Of a stretch of DNA of 64,000 nucleotides, positions 21,443 to 34,683 are shown piece by piece (the stretch's first letter is position 1; each line of letters starts with the position of its first letter). A model generated the notes under the pieces. It saw only the letters and a program-made list of their open reading frames with translations. It was not told the origin of the DNA and made no database searches. The position numbers and the translations under genes are program-made. The stretch is from NCBI GenBank assembly GCA_036784855.1, contig JAZDSV010000009.1, forward strand, positions 167,001-231,000, given 5' to 3'. The DNA is from Aphelidium insulamus (Eukaryota; Aphelidiomycota; Aphelidea; Aphelidiaceae).

Positions 21443-24400
21443 TCAGGCGGGCAACACAGTGCAAAGCGAGGACACCGCCGGCATCTGTGCAAACACTCGA
21501 GTGCCGCCCACAGTGACCGTGAGCGAGAGCCGGTTCAGTGCGTAAACCCCCGGCCTGACCATGGCGGCCGTGCACTGCACCACACGCTCCTCGCCCGGCT
21601 CCAGACCGCCCTCAATGCGGCACACGCCGACCCATTGAAAGTCGATTGGACTGCCGCCACCAGGCTGTTGTTGCTGTTGTATTGCCACGGCCTGGGGAAG
21701 TTGCTGCATGGACTGCGGCTGTATCGGCTGAGATGCGGCCGTCTTTGATGAGGTGGTGGCCGGTCTTGATGTCTGCGCGCGCCAGTCTAAAGTACATGAA
21801 TGTTGTCTGCTGTGGGTCCAACTTCAAGTCGGGCTCCCTGAATTAACAAAGTGTGTAAGTGGGGCTGACATATACAAATGACAACAGATAACATATTTGC
21901 ACTGCATGTACATCATGAGGGAGTCAGCATCCAGAGGGCGAATGAGCCAATTGGGACTGACGGAGGAAACCTGGTTGAGCTGGAAGCCGCTCTGTGCCTG
22001 CAAGTTCTCCACCTAGAATAATGTTGGTGCAAATTCAATTCAATTGCTTATCGACACACCTCCACGCCGAGAACATATTCGCCCAGCTGCTTGGCACTGG
22101 GACGCGTGAATGCATTGATCTTGAGCGACGGGTCTACGGTGATGGCGCTCTGAAATCGAAACACTCTGTAAGGTCCGGGAATCTTGTTGGCGGGCTATCA
22201 AGAGATGTTTTAGCGCAAAATAGTGTTCACGAATTGTCAACATACCATTCCAGCGTGGTAGGCAAATAGAAAGGCAAATGAGTGTGAGCCAATTCGGTCA
22301 CCGCGCAGCCACACAGGAATCTTGGTGCTTTGGCCGGCGTGCAGCACATCATCGCCATCAGTGGTGGCAGCGAGCGACAGAGTACACGTGGCAGATGTCT
22401 CCAACTTGTTACTAGCCACCACCGACTCGCATTCGCTGTCCTTCAACCCCGCATCGCTCACTTCATAAGTGAGTTGAGATATTAAACACACGCATTTTCA
22501 GCACCAACAATAATCATCACGGCTTCCATTTACAGGACTGCCAAAGTGAAAGAAGCCCGGATGGCTCATGCGCAGATGCAGCTTGTCCAGCACCTTCTCC
22601 CCACGGTTCTCCACGCACAAGTCCAACCGGATCACCTCGCCGCTGTATATCCGCTCTGGGGGCGGCACATCCCATCGCAGATCTAGTAGCGGCATCGGCG
22701 GCAGGATCTGCAGATCGAATGATTTGTCTTCCGAGTAGGACTGCGTGGTGCGCTGCTCAATGGTTTCGTTGAGACGTTTGCCGCGGCGGTTGAAGAGCTT
22801 CTTGGCCGACACGGTGTCATTCAGCAAATACTGCAGTCCCAGCAGTCGCACCACACCCGCCTTCTCTGGCACCATTCGCAGTCGCAGCTACAGTCACATT
22901 AGAGTTTGTCGTAGATATACCCACTGCAAATATGTAGGTATACCGTCTTGTGCTCTTGAGGTGCCAGCGACACAGTGCCAATGTCCTCAAACTTGATCCC
23001 ATCGCCCATGACCCAGCCACCGACGGCAGAATCAAGGGACGACAATGTGGACTCCGCTGGGAGCTCCTTGGCCGTGGCAGCGTATACACAATCAAGTCGA
23101 ACACGCGACAGCTTCAGCGTGATCACCAGTGGGTTAATTAATGTCAATGAAATAGTCACGGGCTCTATGCGCAGTCAATACACTCATAGCCAGTGTTTGA
23201 CAAGCTATACAAATGCTACCTTTGACGGCAAAGACATGGCGATTGGCGGAGAAATCAGTCTGCTTCACGCTGTGCGAGAGAGAGTAGGCCTGCACCAGTT
23301 CACGTTCCATCGCGCCCCACATCCGATCCGAAGATTCGTCCCGGCCAGCCGAGTGCGCATCGTGCGCCACCTCGGATATAATCTCCAGACTGCTCGAGTG
23401 TATTTCAGGCAGCGGCAGCGGCAGCACCGTCATTCTGCCCATCTCACTCGCTTCATACTTCTACATGGATGGTGATTAGATAAGACACACAATAAGGCCG
23501 CATAGATAGATATACCTTGAACGCCTCGACAAAGCGAGAAAAGTGCAGCGCTTGAGTGTCGGGTGAGTGCGAGCTCTTGCGTAACAGAAGCACAAATCTG
23601 TCCATCGCTGCGCGCCACTCCCCGCGTCCGAAATGCTCCTCGCCCAACACCAGATTGCAGCTGTCGTCAATCATGGACCAGCGCTTGCCGCCGTACACAT
23701 CCATGGCACGTGTAAAGCACCGCATCACATCGTCCGACATGGCATTCTGGGCGTACTGCTGCCCCGCCAGGAACAGATAAAAGGCAAATTTGCGAATGAG
23801 CGGCGGCGACAGTTTTAGACACAGGTAGGCGGTCTGCTCAAAGAACATGGCGGCCTTTGTCGAGTCGCTCTGGAGCATTGTAGATGAGAATTTCAAAACA
23901 TACATACAGAAATACATACACACCTCTGGAATCAGGCGCAGCAGAATCTTGGCGGCCTCGCGGAACTCGGAGGCCAGCACGCAGTGTTCATAGTACATTA
24001 TTGTGGTGCGGAATGCATAGTTGGTGAGCCCTTGGTCGGTGTAGGTAGAGACCGCGGACTCGCAGTACGTACCCACGTCTTTGCGGTCGTTCAGCCGCAG
24101 CGAACAGAGCCCAATCATCTCCTGCACGCCCGCATAGTACTTGTACGCACGCTCCGTCTGGTAGTCACGTTTCACCGACTCGTAGATGGACTGCGCAAAG
24201 CGGTAGTCTTGCAGCATGAACGCAAAGTCGGCCAGCTTGCGCAAAATAGCCTCTGGAGACGTGGGTGGATATATAATGGTGGACACGGTGTGAGATGGGT
24301 CCGTGGGCGATGTGACTTGGACGTGGCGCGCATTGGACGGCTTGCTCGAGTTGGTGCCGAAATACTTTTTGCCCGCCTGGAACAGTCGCCCTGTCAGTCC

Positions 24401-25595
24401 ACGTCGCGCACTTGCCACCTAAAACGATAAGTGAGTAGGCAGGCAATATATAATTTGTAGCCCACCTGCTCGTTCCACAGATTCACATGGCGTTCCATAA
24501 AGGGGATGAGAGACTGTGAGACGAAATCGCGCAGGAATCCCCGAATGTTCTTAATGTCCTTTTCTGACAGGCGTTGGGCAAACTTTGGCGGCTCTTCCAC
24601 CTCAAAGTCTATCAGCGAGGCGGTGGCTGGCGGAGATGCCGTCAACTGCACAATAATATCAGTAGATGAACACAAGTACATTACATAGAACGTACACCGG
24701 CATAGCTGCTGCGATACAGTTCCACAATGTCGGCGGTAGCGGCGGTGCCGCTATTGATCACCAACAGGTGGCAGTGCATGCCAAACGACTTTTTCACATC
24801 GGCCAGCAGCGTCTCTGATCTACGATGTGGTTTTACACAAGTTACACAACGGTACATAGTTGCCATACTGCTGCAGGGTGACCGAGGCCTCTTGGCAGCA
24901 GTCATGCACCACGACATAGTATCGCAGACAGTCCATCGACACGTATGCACTGTCATAGAGCGATGGTGGCAGCGGCAGCGATTGCATCTGCGCCAGCGTG
25001 TCCAGCGGGCGCGGTGTGGCCGCTGACACCGCATACACCATGGCCACCGGGTGGTGGAACGTTTCGTGTTCGGCAGCGCGAAACTGTTCAAACAGGTCGG
25101 CGCGGAACTGCGCAAACCGCGGCGTAAAGTGGTCAATGTCCACTGCGGTGGAAATAAGCGGTGGAGCTACTTATAGCACGATACATACCGTTCTGGTAGC
25201 GCTCGACATCCGCCGCGCACTTGACCACCAGATCGCCGGATGCCGTGAGCGCCATGGCAGTGGAGGTGCGTGGCAGCGGAGTGGGCTGCACAACCTGTTG
25301 CAGCCCTGTGGCGGTCTGCTGCACCAACACCGACTGGAACCGGAGCGGCATCTCGGCAATGGTGTACGTGGTGCCCTGTGCGTCGGCTCGCTGCACTGCA
25401 TACTCGCACACAAAGTGAGTTTGAGCGTTGGACATTACTTGTCCAAGTGAACCGACCGTGCAGGCCGTGCAGGTGCGAGGCGTGCGGCTGGAGTAGCTGA
25501 CATGAATGGGACAGCCCATTAGCAGTGCCCATGGCCTGCTGGACGCTCTCTGTGGCGTACAGCAGGCACGTGGGCGCCCATTTGCCGTCGAGCAT
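21443..25595 (-). CDS. TRAPPC8: TRAPP complex subunit TRAPPC8 (Trs85)
   Basis: Fifteen exons, 5' to 3': 25457-25595, 25189-25395, 24856-25142, 24696-24812, 24466-24645, 23924-24418, 23516-23869, 23220-23460, 22944-23164, 22505-22887, 22246-22456, 22060-22194, 21903-22012, 21777-21837 and 21443-21727, giving 1141 residues. Landmarks: FTPRFAQFRADLFEQF and CLRYYVVVHDCC near the start, then SFGMHCHLLVINSG, then the central helical block (ARRGLTGRLFQAGKKYFG, AILRKLADFAFMLQDYRFAQ, YKYYAGVQEM), then beta-sandwich Ig-like C-terminal parts. Trs85/TRAPPC8 defines TRAPPIII, the Rab1/Ypt1 exchange factor used in autophagy and ER-Golgi traffic. The joint at 21727/21777 needs a GC donor. Some C-terminal joints could shift slightly. 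Confidence 0.88.
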
Positions 25596-25752
25596 ATTAC
25601 GATTCCACAAGAGATGAAATAATGGTGTGGTACATAAATATAACAATTGTTCTCTACAGGGTGGACACTTAACCGCTAAATACAGCATATTGCATATATC
25701 TTATTTATTGTAATGCGCTGTAGTATTTACTCAAATGATAAGCAGTGTACTA

Positions 25753-26211
25753 CTACTTTGCCATAATGCACACCGCCATAAAATCATGTCGAGACGTCAG
25801 CTTCCAGGCGCATCCAATGCGCGATGCATCTGCAAAGTACATGTAGTCCTGAAGCCCTTCGCTCCAATGTGTAATGGCGTCATGTGCCAAGCTTGCTGCT
25901 TGTGCTGTGTCAACTTTTCCCTTTGTAAACGTCAAAAATCTGGCGCCTCTCTTGCTGGTTGTATCCAATTGAAAGTCATAATTAATGCCATCATAGTTTG
26001 CGATATCCGGGACCCACGCTACCGTCCCACGCCAATGTCTTCATACCAGGTTTTTGCCGTCTAACCTCGTTATGCCCGCTGACAATGGCCTTGATGAATT
26101 CCCCGCCCAGCTGGGAATGCCATCATTATGCAATCGGGCACTGTTCTCTGCCATTGGCATAGTGCGCACAAGGCCGGCTAGAAGAAAGACACCCAGAAAT
26201 GCGAATTTCAT
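25753..26211 (-). pseudogene. Broken CAP-superfamily (SCP/PR-1-like) secreted protein gene
   Basis: The ATG at 26211 opens a clear signal peptide (MKFAFLGVFLLAGLV). CAP-like sequence then continues in another frame (IVSGHNEVRRQKPGMKTLAWD, about 26030-26110) and returns to the first frame (THWSEGLQDYMYFADASRIG, GCAWKL, MAVCIMAK) to a TAG at 25753. The shifts are not at splice sites. In a CAP protein these are the start of the sandwich fold, the helix with W-E, and the Cys-rich GCA...VC strand. Two intact CAP genes lie at 39-40.5 kb. An undetected intron cannot be fully excluded. Confidence 0.6.
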
Positions 26212-26521
26212 TTTGTATCAAATTTGAATAAGTGTAAACGTGTTTGGAGCTGCGCTTTATGCAATGGAGTTGCAGTTGTACAAGTCGTCACTGCCGATTG
26301 GGTGATCACGTTTCACCACACAAAAAAGGTTCTTGGCACATCGCCGCTATTAATCATATGCAACTATCATTGCCGTCTATCCATACTTGACGATAAGTAT
26401 ATTTCCAGAATGGACCAGGTCCGAGCGGGAATATCAAGCAAAATATGGAATGCACGGCGCGATGTGTTGTGTCGCTAAAATCGCAGTTTGTCGCGGAGGG
26501 TGTCGCACCTCTCGATAACAG

Positions 26522-26777
26522 CTTAACGGCACTCTCGTCCGCACCGAGATTGACGTGCTCATACTGATGCCGGATCACATTATCGTCGCTGTTGTGACGA
26601 GTGAAGGTAATTCAGCAGCTACAAAATATTGTGCCAATAATGAAAAAAACCCTCCGCGGACAGAGATGTCGTCCTACAGTGCGGATTTGGTTCGTCGAGG
26701 TGTCCGGCAGCCGATACCGGGTTGTGGAGGCACTTGTGTCGCGCGATGACGTCCCGCTGTCCGAGGCGTGCAGTTGA
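26522..26777 (+). CDS. Last exons of a short unknown gene
   Basis: Exons 26522-26606 and 26680-26777 join in frame over a 73 bp intron (gtaatt to tacag). They encode LNGTLVRTEIDVLILMPDH, then, after the joint, VRIWFVEVSG and a C-terminus VSRDDVPLSEACS before the TGA. An upstream exon near 26400-26480 (FPEWTRSEREYQAKYG) is likely but could not be bounded, and no start codon was fixed. The family is unknown. Confidence 0.4.
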
Positions 26778-26831
26778 GCCCGGTGCGGCGTAATATATCT
26801 TTTGTTGTTCATTGTGTCGGTTATTATCTAT

Positions 26832-29743
26832 TTATACAAAAGTTGCCCGCTGGTCCGGCATGGGCGCGGCAACACCTCCAGCAAACCGCGCATATATCGC
26901 TTCGTACTTGGCTCGCTCGTTGAGCGACAGTGACGGCTGCATGTTATTCCAGGCCTGATTCAAACACTCTCGTGTGATCACGGGAGGCCGTCGAGTTGCT
27001 TGGCCGTCAGCAATCGACTTCAAACTGTTCTGGACGCCCAGGAAGCCAGTGTTTTCCAGTATGGTCTGCTCTCGTTTAGACAGTGTAGCCTTGCTGTCCA
27101 TATCATTCTCTGCCGCAGTTGAAATGTACGGTTGTTTCATATTCTCCGCGATTTCTGTGTCGCCTTCTTCACCGAGTTGAGACTTGATGGCCTCCAGTTG
27201 TGCATTTGCCACCAGTGCATACAAGTCGGCCCCAGTCCAGCCCTCACTCCGTTCAGCGTACTCTGACCACGGCAGTGGATTGTCATCGCTGGCATATAGA
27301 CGCCGAGATAGCGAGTGCAGAATCGCGGCACGAGCTTCCAAATCAGGTAGTGTACAATGAATATGAGTATCAAAGCGTCCCGGTCGCAGCAGCGCGGGAT
27401 CAACCAGATCTGGTCGGCTGTACATGACAATGTTAGATACAATCTATACGTGGTTAGTATCGAACCTTGTGGCAGCCAGGCAAAACACTCCATCCAGAGA
27501 GTCGGCACCATCAATCATTGTCAGCAACTGGTTGACTACTCTGTCCGTGACTCCCGTCTGGTCGTGGCCACTATTTGTAAGAATAGCAGAATCATATGCA
27601 CGAGCCATATCTCTCACCGCACAGGGGCCAGCGAGTCGATCTCGTCGAAAAAGAGAATTGAGGGCCGCATGGCGATTGCACGTTCAAATACCGTGCGCAC
27701 CGCCTGCTCCGACTGCCCTATATACTTGTTCAACAATTCAGGTCCCTTGACCCGCACCACGGGCATGCCGGCAAACGGGCCCACGGCGCTGGCCAGCATG
27801 GTTTTGCCGCATCCCGGCGGACCGTACAGCAATAATCTGAATCAAGCGCGTCAGATTATAAAATGTGAAAAGCATGGTAATTACCCTTTCCGGGGTGGGA
27901 TGGGACAGCGGGTAAAGAGCGGGGCGTATCGGATGGGCCAGGTGACACTCTGGAGCAGTGTCTGCTTTATGCTATCCATTCCAGCAATGTTGTCCCATTC
28001 AATGTCCACGGTGCTAGCAGAGGAATCCGTCGCATGTTTCAATCTAGATGGTTTTGCTGCGTCGACTGCCTGCTGCACCATTTGAACCGTTGGCATGAAC
28101 GCATCGGCGCTGCTCTTGCGACAGTCTGATAGCGCAACATCGACCAACCGTCGCAAGTCGGACGGATAGAATCCTTCCATGACTTCACCAGCGATGACCC
28201 AATTGGATTTAAGCCACTCACTTTGTTGCAGCCGTTCAAACGTTTCCATAATGCGAGCGGAATTGTACGGCTGCACATTATCTGCGGCGGACAACAGTTG
28301 CTGTGAGAGAGCCACGCATACCCGATGGCGAAAATAGTGCGTGAGTAGACTAGTGCGGCGCTCGACACTTGCTTTCTGCGCATCAATCTTGATTGTCAGA
28401 GTAGACCATGATTCCAGCTCACTCAGCACTGCGGGACTGCAAGCAGATGACACTGCGCACACCACAGCCACCGGCTGTCCCCTAATAAGTAAATCCGTGC
28501 GCCGAATGAATGTAATTGCTTCAGTTGCCTGATTTCACAGGTGTTAATTGGAAGCACCAAGGGCGCAGAGAATCAGAACACACCGTGGAAAACGAGACAT
28601 CATCAAGGAGCAATACGCTCGGCTGGTGACGCAGTGCTTGAAGCAGCTGCGCGGCCAGCTTTTCGGTACTTGATTTATCCTGCTTGGTGGACCATACATC
28701 ATTGAAGCCACCAGATGGCATCACGGTGTGCACGCTGCCACGACTGGCAGTGCCACTATCGAGTAGACGACGCTGCAGCTCTGCCAATAATGTCGACTTG
28801 CCGCAATTGTGCGCGCCGGTAATGAGCAGTCGGCACGGGAGAGCCACGCGCGCACACGGAAACAGTGTGGGATACATGTGGTCGAGACATTCGTGGCACT
28901 CGTTGTCGAACCATTCGTTGCAGATGGCCGATTCTTCACGCGCATGCTGAAGCAGCTCTTTAACGAGTGGTACTTGTGGCTGTGCAAATTGTTCCATCTG
29001 TGTTGAGTTGTGTACTTCACTTCGCTTGATGGCAGCCTCCTTGATATACGGAGAGGGGTCAACTATCAGCTCCGTGTCCACGCCGAGACGACATGCAGCT
29101 GCGTCAGAGGGCCGACTGCCACCATGTTCGACCCCGCTGACCACAAGACGAATCCATCTAATGGATTCTTGAAGTGTGTTATTGTTGTTATCGGCAGCTG
29201 GCAACGGAATGAATATTGGTTGTTGCCGGGCATTGGCCACCACCGGATACCATTCCAGGCAGCTATTTTGCACGTAGTCTGCCGCGGTGCCTACAACATT
29301 TAACATGAGATTTCTCTGCAATATATCCATCGAGTAATACACATACTATCGGCGCTGAAGAGAAGGGACGAGTCGGAGGAGGCGAGCGGCTGCAAGTGTA
29401 ACCGGTGCGCCAAGGGAAGTCGCTCCGCCGCCACTTGTTCCACGACCCACTCGTCCCCAAGTTCATCACTAGTACTGCCACTGCCATCCCAGCGCCATAG
29501 CCCAGTACCGAAAAATACCTCATTGGCACTAAAGCGCAGCGTCTCCAACGCGTTCGACCAATCCTGGCCGCGGTCCGGTACCAGCAGGCGCGACGTCAGG
29601 CACATGGCGGTCGTGGAATTGGCAGGCGCAGTCCCAGCGTCAGCATCCAGACGTCGCAGTAGTAGGACGCGTAGAGGACGACTCGCACCGGCAGCTGAAA
29701 GCGCGCCGGAATTGGCCCGCCTGATCTCGGCCTTGTGCAGCAT
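26832..29743 (-). CDS. PEX1: Peroxisome biogenesis AAA-ATPase PEX1
   Basis: Exons: about 29352-29743, 28584-29315, 27885-28528, 27618-27836, 27466-27570 and 26832-27417. The second AAA domain is canonical: [17 protein letters not shown] (Walker A), [13 protein letters not shown] (Walker B), [38 protein letters not shown] and WTGADLYAL. The first AAA domain has Walker [12 protein letters not shown] and LLLDDVSF, degenerate as usual for D1 of PEX1. PEX1 and PEX6 form the motor that pulls ubiquitinated PEX5 out of the peroxisome membrane. The N-terminal exon is less certain: its end (gtatgt donor) and the 29315 acceptor do not agree in phase, so one joint is wrong or the sequence has an error. 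The predicted length of about 890 is short for the family. Confidence 0.88.
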
Positions 29744-29864
29744 TGTGTGGCCGTGTAACGTTGCCACTGCTGAATTGATATGCACAATACATACAAGTCA
29801 CTTATACTTGTCACTTGGTACAATATTTCACATTTCTGTACTATAACGTATTACATTCTATCTA

Positions 29865-32800
29865 TTAACTTGAACAACAACCATTCAGTTCGAGGACCTT
29901 GTGCACTAGCGGGTCACATTGCAGCGCCGAGAGCTTTTGGGAGAAAAAGTCCCTCATGGCGTCCAAGGCTTCCCGAAGATCCACCGACGTATCATTATTA
30001 GCCTGGCGTCGCAGGGACAGCACGCAGCACAGCACTCGCACACAGCAATCTTCATTCGCAGCGCCGCCAGCCAGCACAGAATCTATGCGGGCTGCAGCGG
30101 TTTCGCCATCGCACTTGATCGTGAGCCTGCCATCGTCGGAGCGCACGTAGCTGACAAGGGGGAATATTGCATCAGTGCCAGCGCTCGTCATGAACAGTAG
30201 TGCCGAGTATTTTTGTGATATAAATTGCGAGCGCTCATACAGCGGCGAGCTGGGCTGCAGTGGCGGAGCCGTATTGGCGGGGATGGACGCCTCCAGGAGG
30301 GCATTTACCCTTGAGTTGCCCATCCGCTCAAACACATCCACCACGGCCAGCCATGTGCTGTCCAGGTTCAGCGATCGTACTGTCATTATTCGATGAGTAC
30401 TCAGCGTGTATAAAAGGTATAAAAATAATACCTTTGGAGATGTGCGTGCCAAGTGAGCGATGCACACCGGAGCACTCTTTGCACATTAGCACGCCCAAGT
30501 TGAGTGAGCACCAGTCGGGCGAGTCGGCGCGACAGTCCACGCACAAATTGTTGCCCGGCACGGCGTACAGGTTACGGAGCTGTCGCTGCACCTCTGCCTC
30601 TGTCGTGGCATATTCGGCGCCGCTAGCACCCGGTGTTGAAGACGCATGGCTGTCGACTGTAGTAGATTTGGTGGTGGTGCTGTTGTTTCCGTGCCCGTGC
30701 CCCAGCTCCTGTAGCGACGACTCGATGGCGGCGCCAATGGACCGGATCCAGCTGTGACACTCGTCGCCGCTCATGGCCTGATACGCCTTGATGGCCACGG
30801 GGCTGATGACCTCGAAGCAGAACTTGCGCCCGCCCGCACCCGCACCACCACTACTACTGCCACTATTGTTGCTTGCCAGCACCACCTCGCGCACGGTGCA
30901 GGTGCGCAGATCAAACGAGTGCGACTGTTCCAGCTTGCGCTCCCACTCCGAGTACTCCAGGAGCACGCCGCGGGACAGCACGCACCACACACGTGTCCAC
31001 TCGCCCGTGGCACTGGCCATGGTGTTCATGGCAGAGCCGGCGGCGTCACTCTGCTTGGTGGTGTACAGGAAGCCCTCTTTGGAGGCGGCGACGGCTGGTT
31101 GCGAGTCGGTGCTGCTATTGGCGGCGGCGTGCCGCATCCCGGCATCCAGGTCGCGGATCCCCTTGAACTTGTTGCTGTTGCTGCTGTTGTTGTTGTTGAC
31201 GACAGTACTGCCGCTACCGCCGGCCAAGGTGGCGCTGGTGGTGCGTGAGCGAATCTGCTGCTGCTGAAGCTGCTTCGACGAGGAGTCGGTGGCACTGGAT
31301 GACGAGGCGGCCGCACGCTGATCCCGCGCCACCTGCACCTCCGTCTCGGCCAGTGTGACCACATTCTTTAACTGTTTGCGCAGTTCTTCGCGTTCACGGA
31401 CTTCCAGGGACGCGCGCGATCCATCGGTCTTCATGATCTTGTCCAGCGTCTCTAGCTGGGGGTGCAGGGCGCGCAGACGCTTCGCCGTCTCCTCATAGAA
31501 TCGGGACTCCTTCTCGGCAAACGTGAGAAAGTAGTTCTTCAGCTCGGCCGTTTTGCGGCCGTGCAACTCCTGCAGAAACGCATAGTAGGTGTACCGCGTC
31601 AAATCAAATGTCGACCGCTTCTTGTGGTACTTGGCGTCCTTTTCGCGCGCCTTGGCCACACGCTTGTCCTCCGACGGCGTATTGGTGCTGCTGCTGCTGT
31701 TATTTGGCACGGGTGACGAGGCGGCAGCCATTGCAGACGAAGTGCTGCTGGACGCAGCGGCAAGATACTTTTGCGCATAGTGGTAAAAGTCGTCGGACGT
31801 GGCGTCAAAGTCGCGCTTCCTCGCCTCGGCGCCCTTGACGTCGTTCAGGTAGAGCATTTGCAGTGGCTGCAGCACCACCGACTCGAACTGGCGCATAAAG
31901 TGTTGTCGGCGCTGCAGAATGCTTTCGCGAGATGCCAGCAGGTACGAGGAGGACTCGGCAAGCGATGCACAGTCGCCCATGGCGCGCGAGAACTGCTCGT
32001 CGGCGCTGTTCAGCGCGGCGTAGGCGGCCAGCAAGTGTTCGCCGCACTTTACAATCCGTTTCAGCTGCTGCTTGAACGTGGCTGTGCGGCGCTCGTAGTC
32101 GTGCAGCGTCGCGCGGAACAGTGGACTGTCATCGGGTGCCTCCACAGGGGGCGGCGCGTACTTGCCGGCAGCAGCTGCTGATGAAGCAGATATCTCTGGC
32201 GATGTGGGGATATGTGCGGCAACACCTATATCTGCCGTATCTCGTTGTGGCTGTGGCGGTGAGCCGGGCCTCGAGTCGGTCAGGCAGAGAGCAGAGCTGC
32301 CGCCAAACAGCGGTGGCAGAGAGTCTTCTTGGCCGCCATCGGCGTCCGCTTGCCGGAGACTGTCTGCGCGCACTCTGGGGCTAATTGATGCAGATATCGG
32401 TGTCGTATCACTCGCGCTTGACAGTGGCAGTTGTTGAATGCTGGGTGAGACGGGAAGCGGTGAAATATTCGTGGTTTGTGCAGCCATATCACCAGCAGCC
32501 GACGGACTCTGCGGACTGGGAGTCACGACGGACACAGCGGTGACGGGCAGTGGTGGCAGAGTCTCTTTGTAGCGGGCATGAAAGGCCAGATGCTGCGACA
32601 GTTTCCGGCTGCCAGTGTCCGCTGTACTGACAGCCTCGGGACAGATGCGTACCTCGCCCAAAGAGTCCAGTAGTACAGATACACCAGGCAAATCACTGCG
32701 CGCCTTATCTGGAAAAAATTAGATAGAAATATGCAATTAATGTTAATGCAACTTGCAGTCAAAGAAATAGAATTCGAACAGGCAAGCCGATACACAGCCA

Positions 32801-33637
32801 TTGGCGGTACAAAATACAAAGTGGCCAACATTGCGCTGTGCTTGACGTGGCGGCCCAGTGACAGCCAAGTTTGCGGCGGTGTGAGTGCTACTGTAGGGCA
32901 TCGTAATGTCCACTGGCGATTGTAGAGCAACAGGCTGAACGCGGTTCTGGGATAGACTGTTGCTGTCTTTTGATGGAGGCACGACACCGGTGCACGGCCA
33001 GTTCCACTGCAGCTCCACCGACTCCCCGGGCTTCACGTGGTCAAATTTCAGGCACGCGGCGGCCTGCCGGTCAACACATATATATATAATTATCTCATGC
33101 ATGAGATGTAAGTGATAAATACCCTGCCGGTCACATCTGCCACTTGGTCGTCAATATTGGCCACATCTGCCTCCGTGGCGCCGTGTAGAAAGTACATTGC
33201 ATCTCCGGCTGCACACTCCCATGTTAATGGTGCCACGGCAAGTGGGCAGCACTGACCCACAGCGTCCGCAGTAGCAGTAGAAGTAGAAGTAGACGATGAG
33301 GAGGAGCGATGGTAGCGCAATGAGAAGCGCAGTGTCCAGTCGCCGTCCTCTCCAGCCACCAAGTCTCGGGGCAGCAGCAGACTAGAGGGCCACTGTGACG
33401 ACGACTCTGACGGCTGCCGATGGTGGTGCAGTGTGTACACGCCGGGCTGGAAGGCTTCCTGAGCACAGGTGATCAGTCAGTACACCGGCCACACACGACA
33501 CAGACACTTACAAGGGGCGCCTCCCCATCCTGCGCGGTAAAGTTGACGGCGGCCAGCGGAGTGGAACCGCGAAACACGCGCACACGGTCCACCTGCACCA
33601 CACTGCTGCTGCCGTGGCGGCTCTCGGCGGCGGGCAT
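29865..33637 (-). CDS. ACAP-type ArfGAP with BAR and PH domains and an extra N-terminal region
   Basis: Preferred exons: 33512-33637, 33123-33458, 32796-33063, 30432-32708 and 29865-30379, giving 1173 residues in frame. From about residue 430 the order is BAR-type helical domain (SPLFRATLHDYERRTATFKQ onward), a Ser/Gln/Asn-rich linker, a PH domain (KEGFLYTTKQ, EWTRVWCVLSRGVLLEY) and an ArfGAP zinc finger (CVDCRADSPDWCSLNLGVLM, CKEC) with the catalytic arginine in GVHRSLGTH. ACAPs bend membrane and switch off Arf GTPases in endocytic recycling. The N-terminal 240 residues form a strand-rich region (FQPGVYTLHHHRQ, FDHVKPGESVELQWNWP) that I do not recognise. Without splicing at 32796 this part would end at 32743 as its own 260-residue gene, and the ArfGAP would lack a nearby ATG. 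Confidence 0.78.
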
Positions 33638-33689
33638 ATCAAATGTGTTACAATCCCCCGTTTGTTACAGAAGCGTTAATCCTGCCCCC

Positions 33690-34675
33690 TTCCATACGCG
33701 CACCAGCCACATTTGAAAAAAATTCATGTTGAATAACGCGCCCACACGTCGCACGGATAATTTTAGTTGTCAACGACGTCGATTTTATTTATGGTCGCAG
33801 ACGCGGTGAGATGTAACGCGTCTAGTATGCGATTTGAAGTTATGCAGAGGATGGGTTCAGCTTGTAGTTTAGACAAACTCAGTCCGATACCTATCTTGAT
33901 ATCGGCACGTTCATTTCTGCATGTCAGAAGTTTGCTTACACGAGGAGTCAGCACCAGGATAGTGCCGTACAGCTTCTCTATACACTGGCTGATATTGATA
34001 CATTAATGAGCGCAGCTAAAATCCTGGCGACTGTCACGAATACATCTGCGGCTAGAATACAGCGAGCCCATTGATGTGCTACTGGACAAAGAAGCCAAGA
34101 AAAGGTAACCACAAATTCAGATTAAAGGGCAATAAAAAGTAACAAGCCTTAAACGTTGACATCGTTGCGTTATTAAGCATTACAATACATAATTCAGCAA
34201 AACCAATGTATGACGCCAGCGAATGCATGCAACTTTGATGATTATCAATTCTAATTTAAGTCATTATCAATTCTAATTTAAGTCAATGATGACATTATCG
34301 AGTGATATACATGGTTTGGTGACGTTAGCGTCGATCTGCAGCAACTGGCGCTAGTGTATTATCCCACCTATATGTAATTGGCATAGTCAACCGAATATCG
34401 TTGCACAGCTCGTGTAAGTTACTGCAACGTCTCGCCACTTCTTACATATGTAGCGCACTATATGTCAATTGCAATGTCATTTATGTAGCTGCGCTGTGGT
34501 GGCATGAATGATTGATGATAGCTGTATGGTGTCACAAACGTTCGAAAGGCCGTTTTAAACACTCAACGCTCATTGGTAGGTTAAACACTGGCTTCTCATT
34601 GGTAGTTTAAAGTTTTAAACTCTGCATCTGATTGGTAGTTTAAACCGGTGCCTATATGATTAGATGGCCGTCAAT
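33690..34675. repeat. About 1-kb tandem repeat, copy 1
   Basis: Begins ttccatacgcgcaccagcc and ends gatggccgtcaat. It is nearly identical to the next copy except around 33907-33985, where the two differ by scattered substitutions and indels. No convincing gene. Inside are a 22-bp doublet (tatcaattctaatttaagtc type, 34243-34285), three to four ATTGGTAG-TTTAAA elements (34570-34645) and a short inverted repeat (CCGATA...TATCGG). Confidence 0.9.
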
Positions 34676-34683
34676 GGCCCCCA

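Noticed and set aside
26522-26606. TEIDVLILMPDHIIVAVV as a PD-(D/E)XK nuclease core
   Set aside because: The catalytic lysine motif (ExK) is absent after the strand; resemblance is only to a hydrophobic strand pattern.
34010-34110. Exon-like frame in the 1-kb repeat (EPIDVLLDKEAKK, followed by gtaacc)
   Set aside because: Resembles the N-terminal helix of G-alpha proteins only loosely; no following exon, and the same sequence is in both repeat copies amid non-coding DNA.
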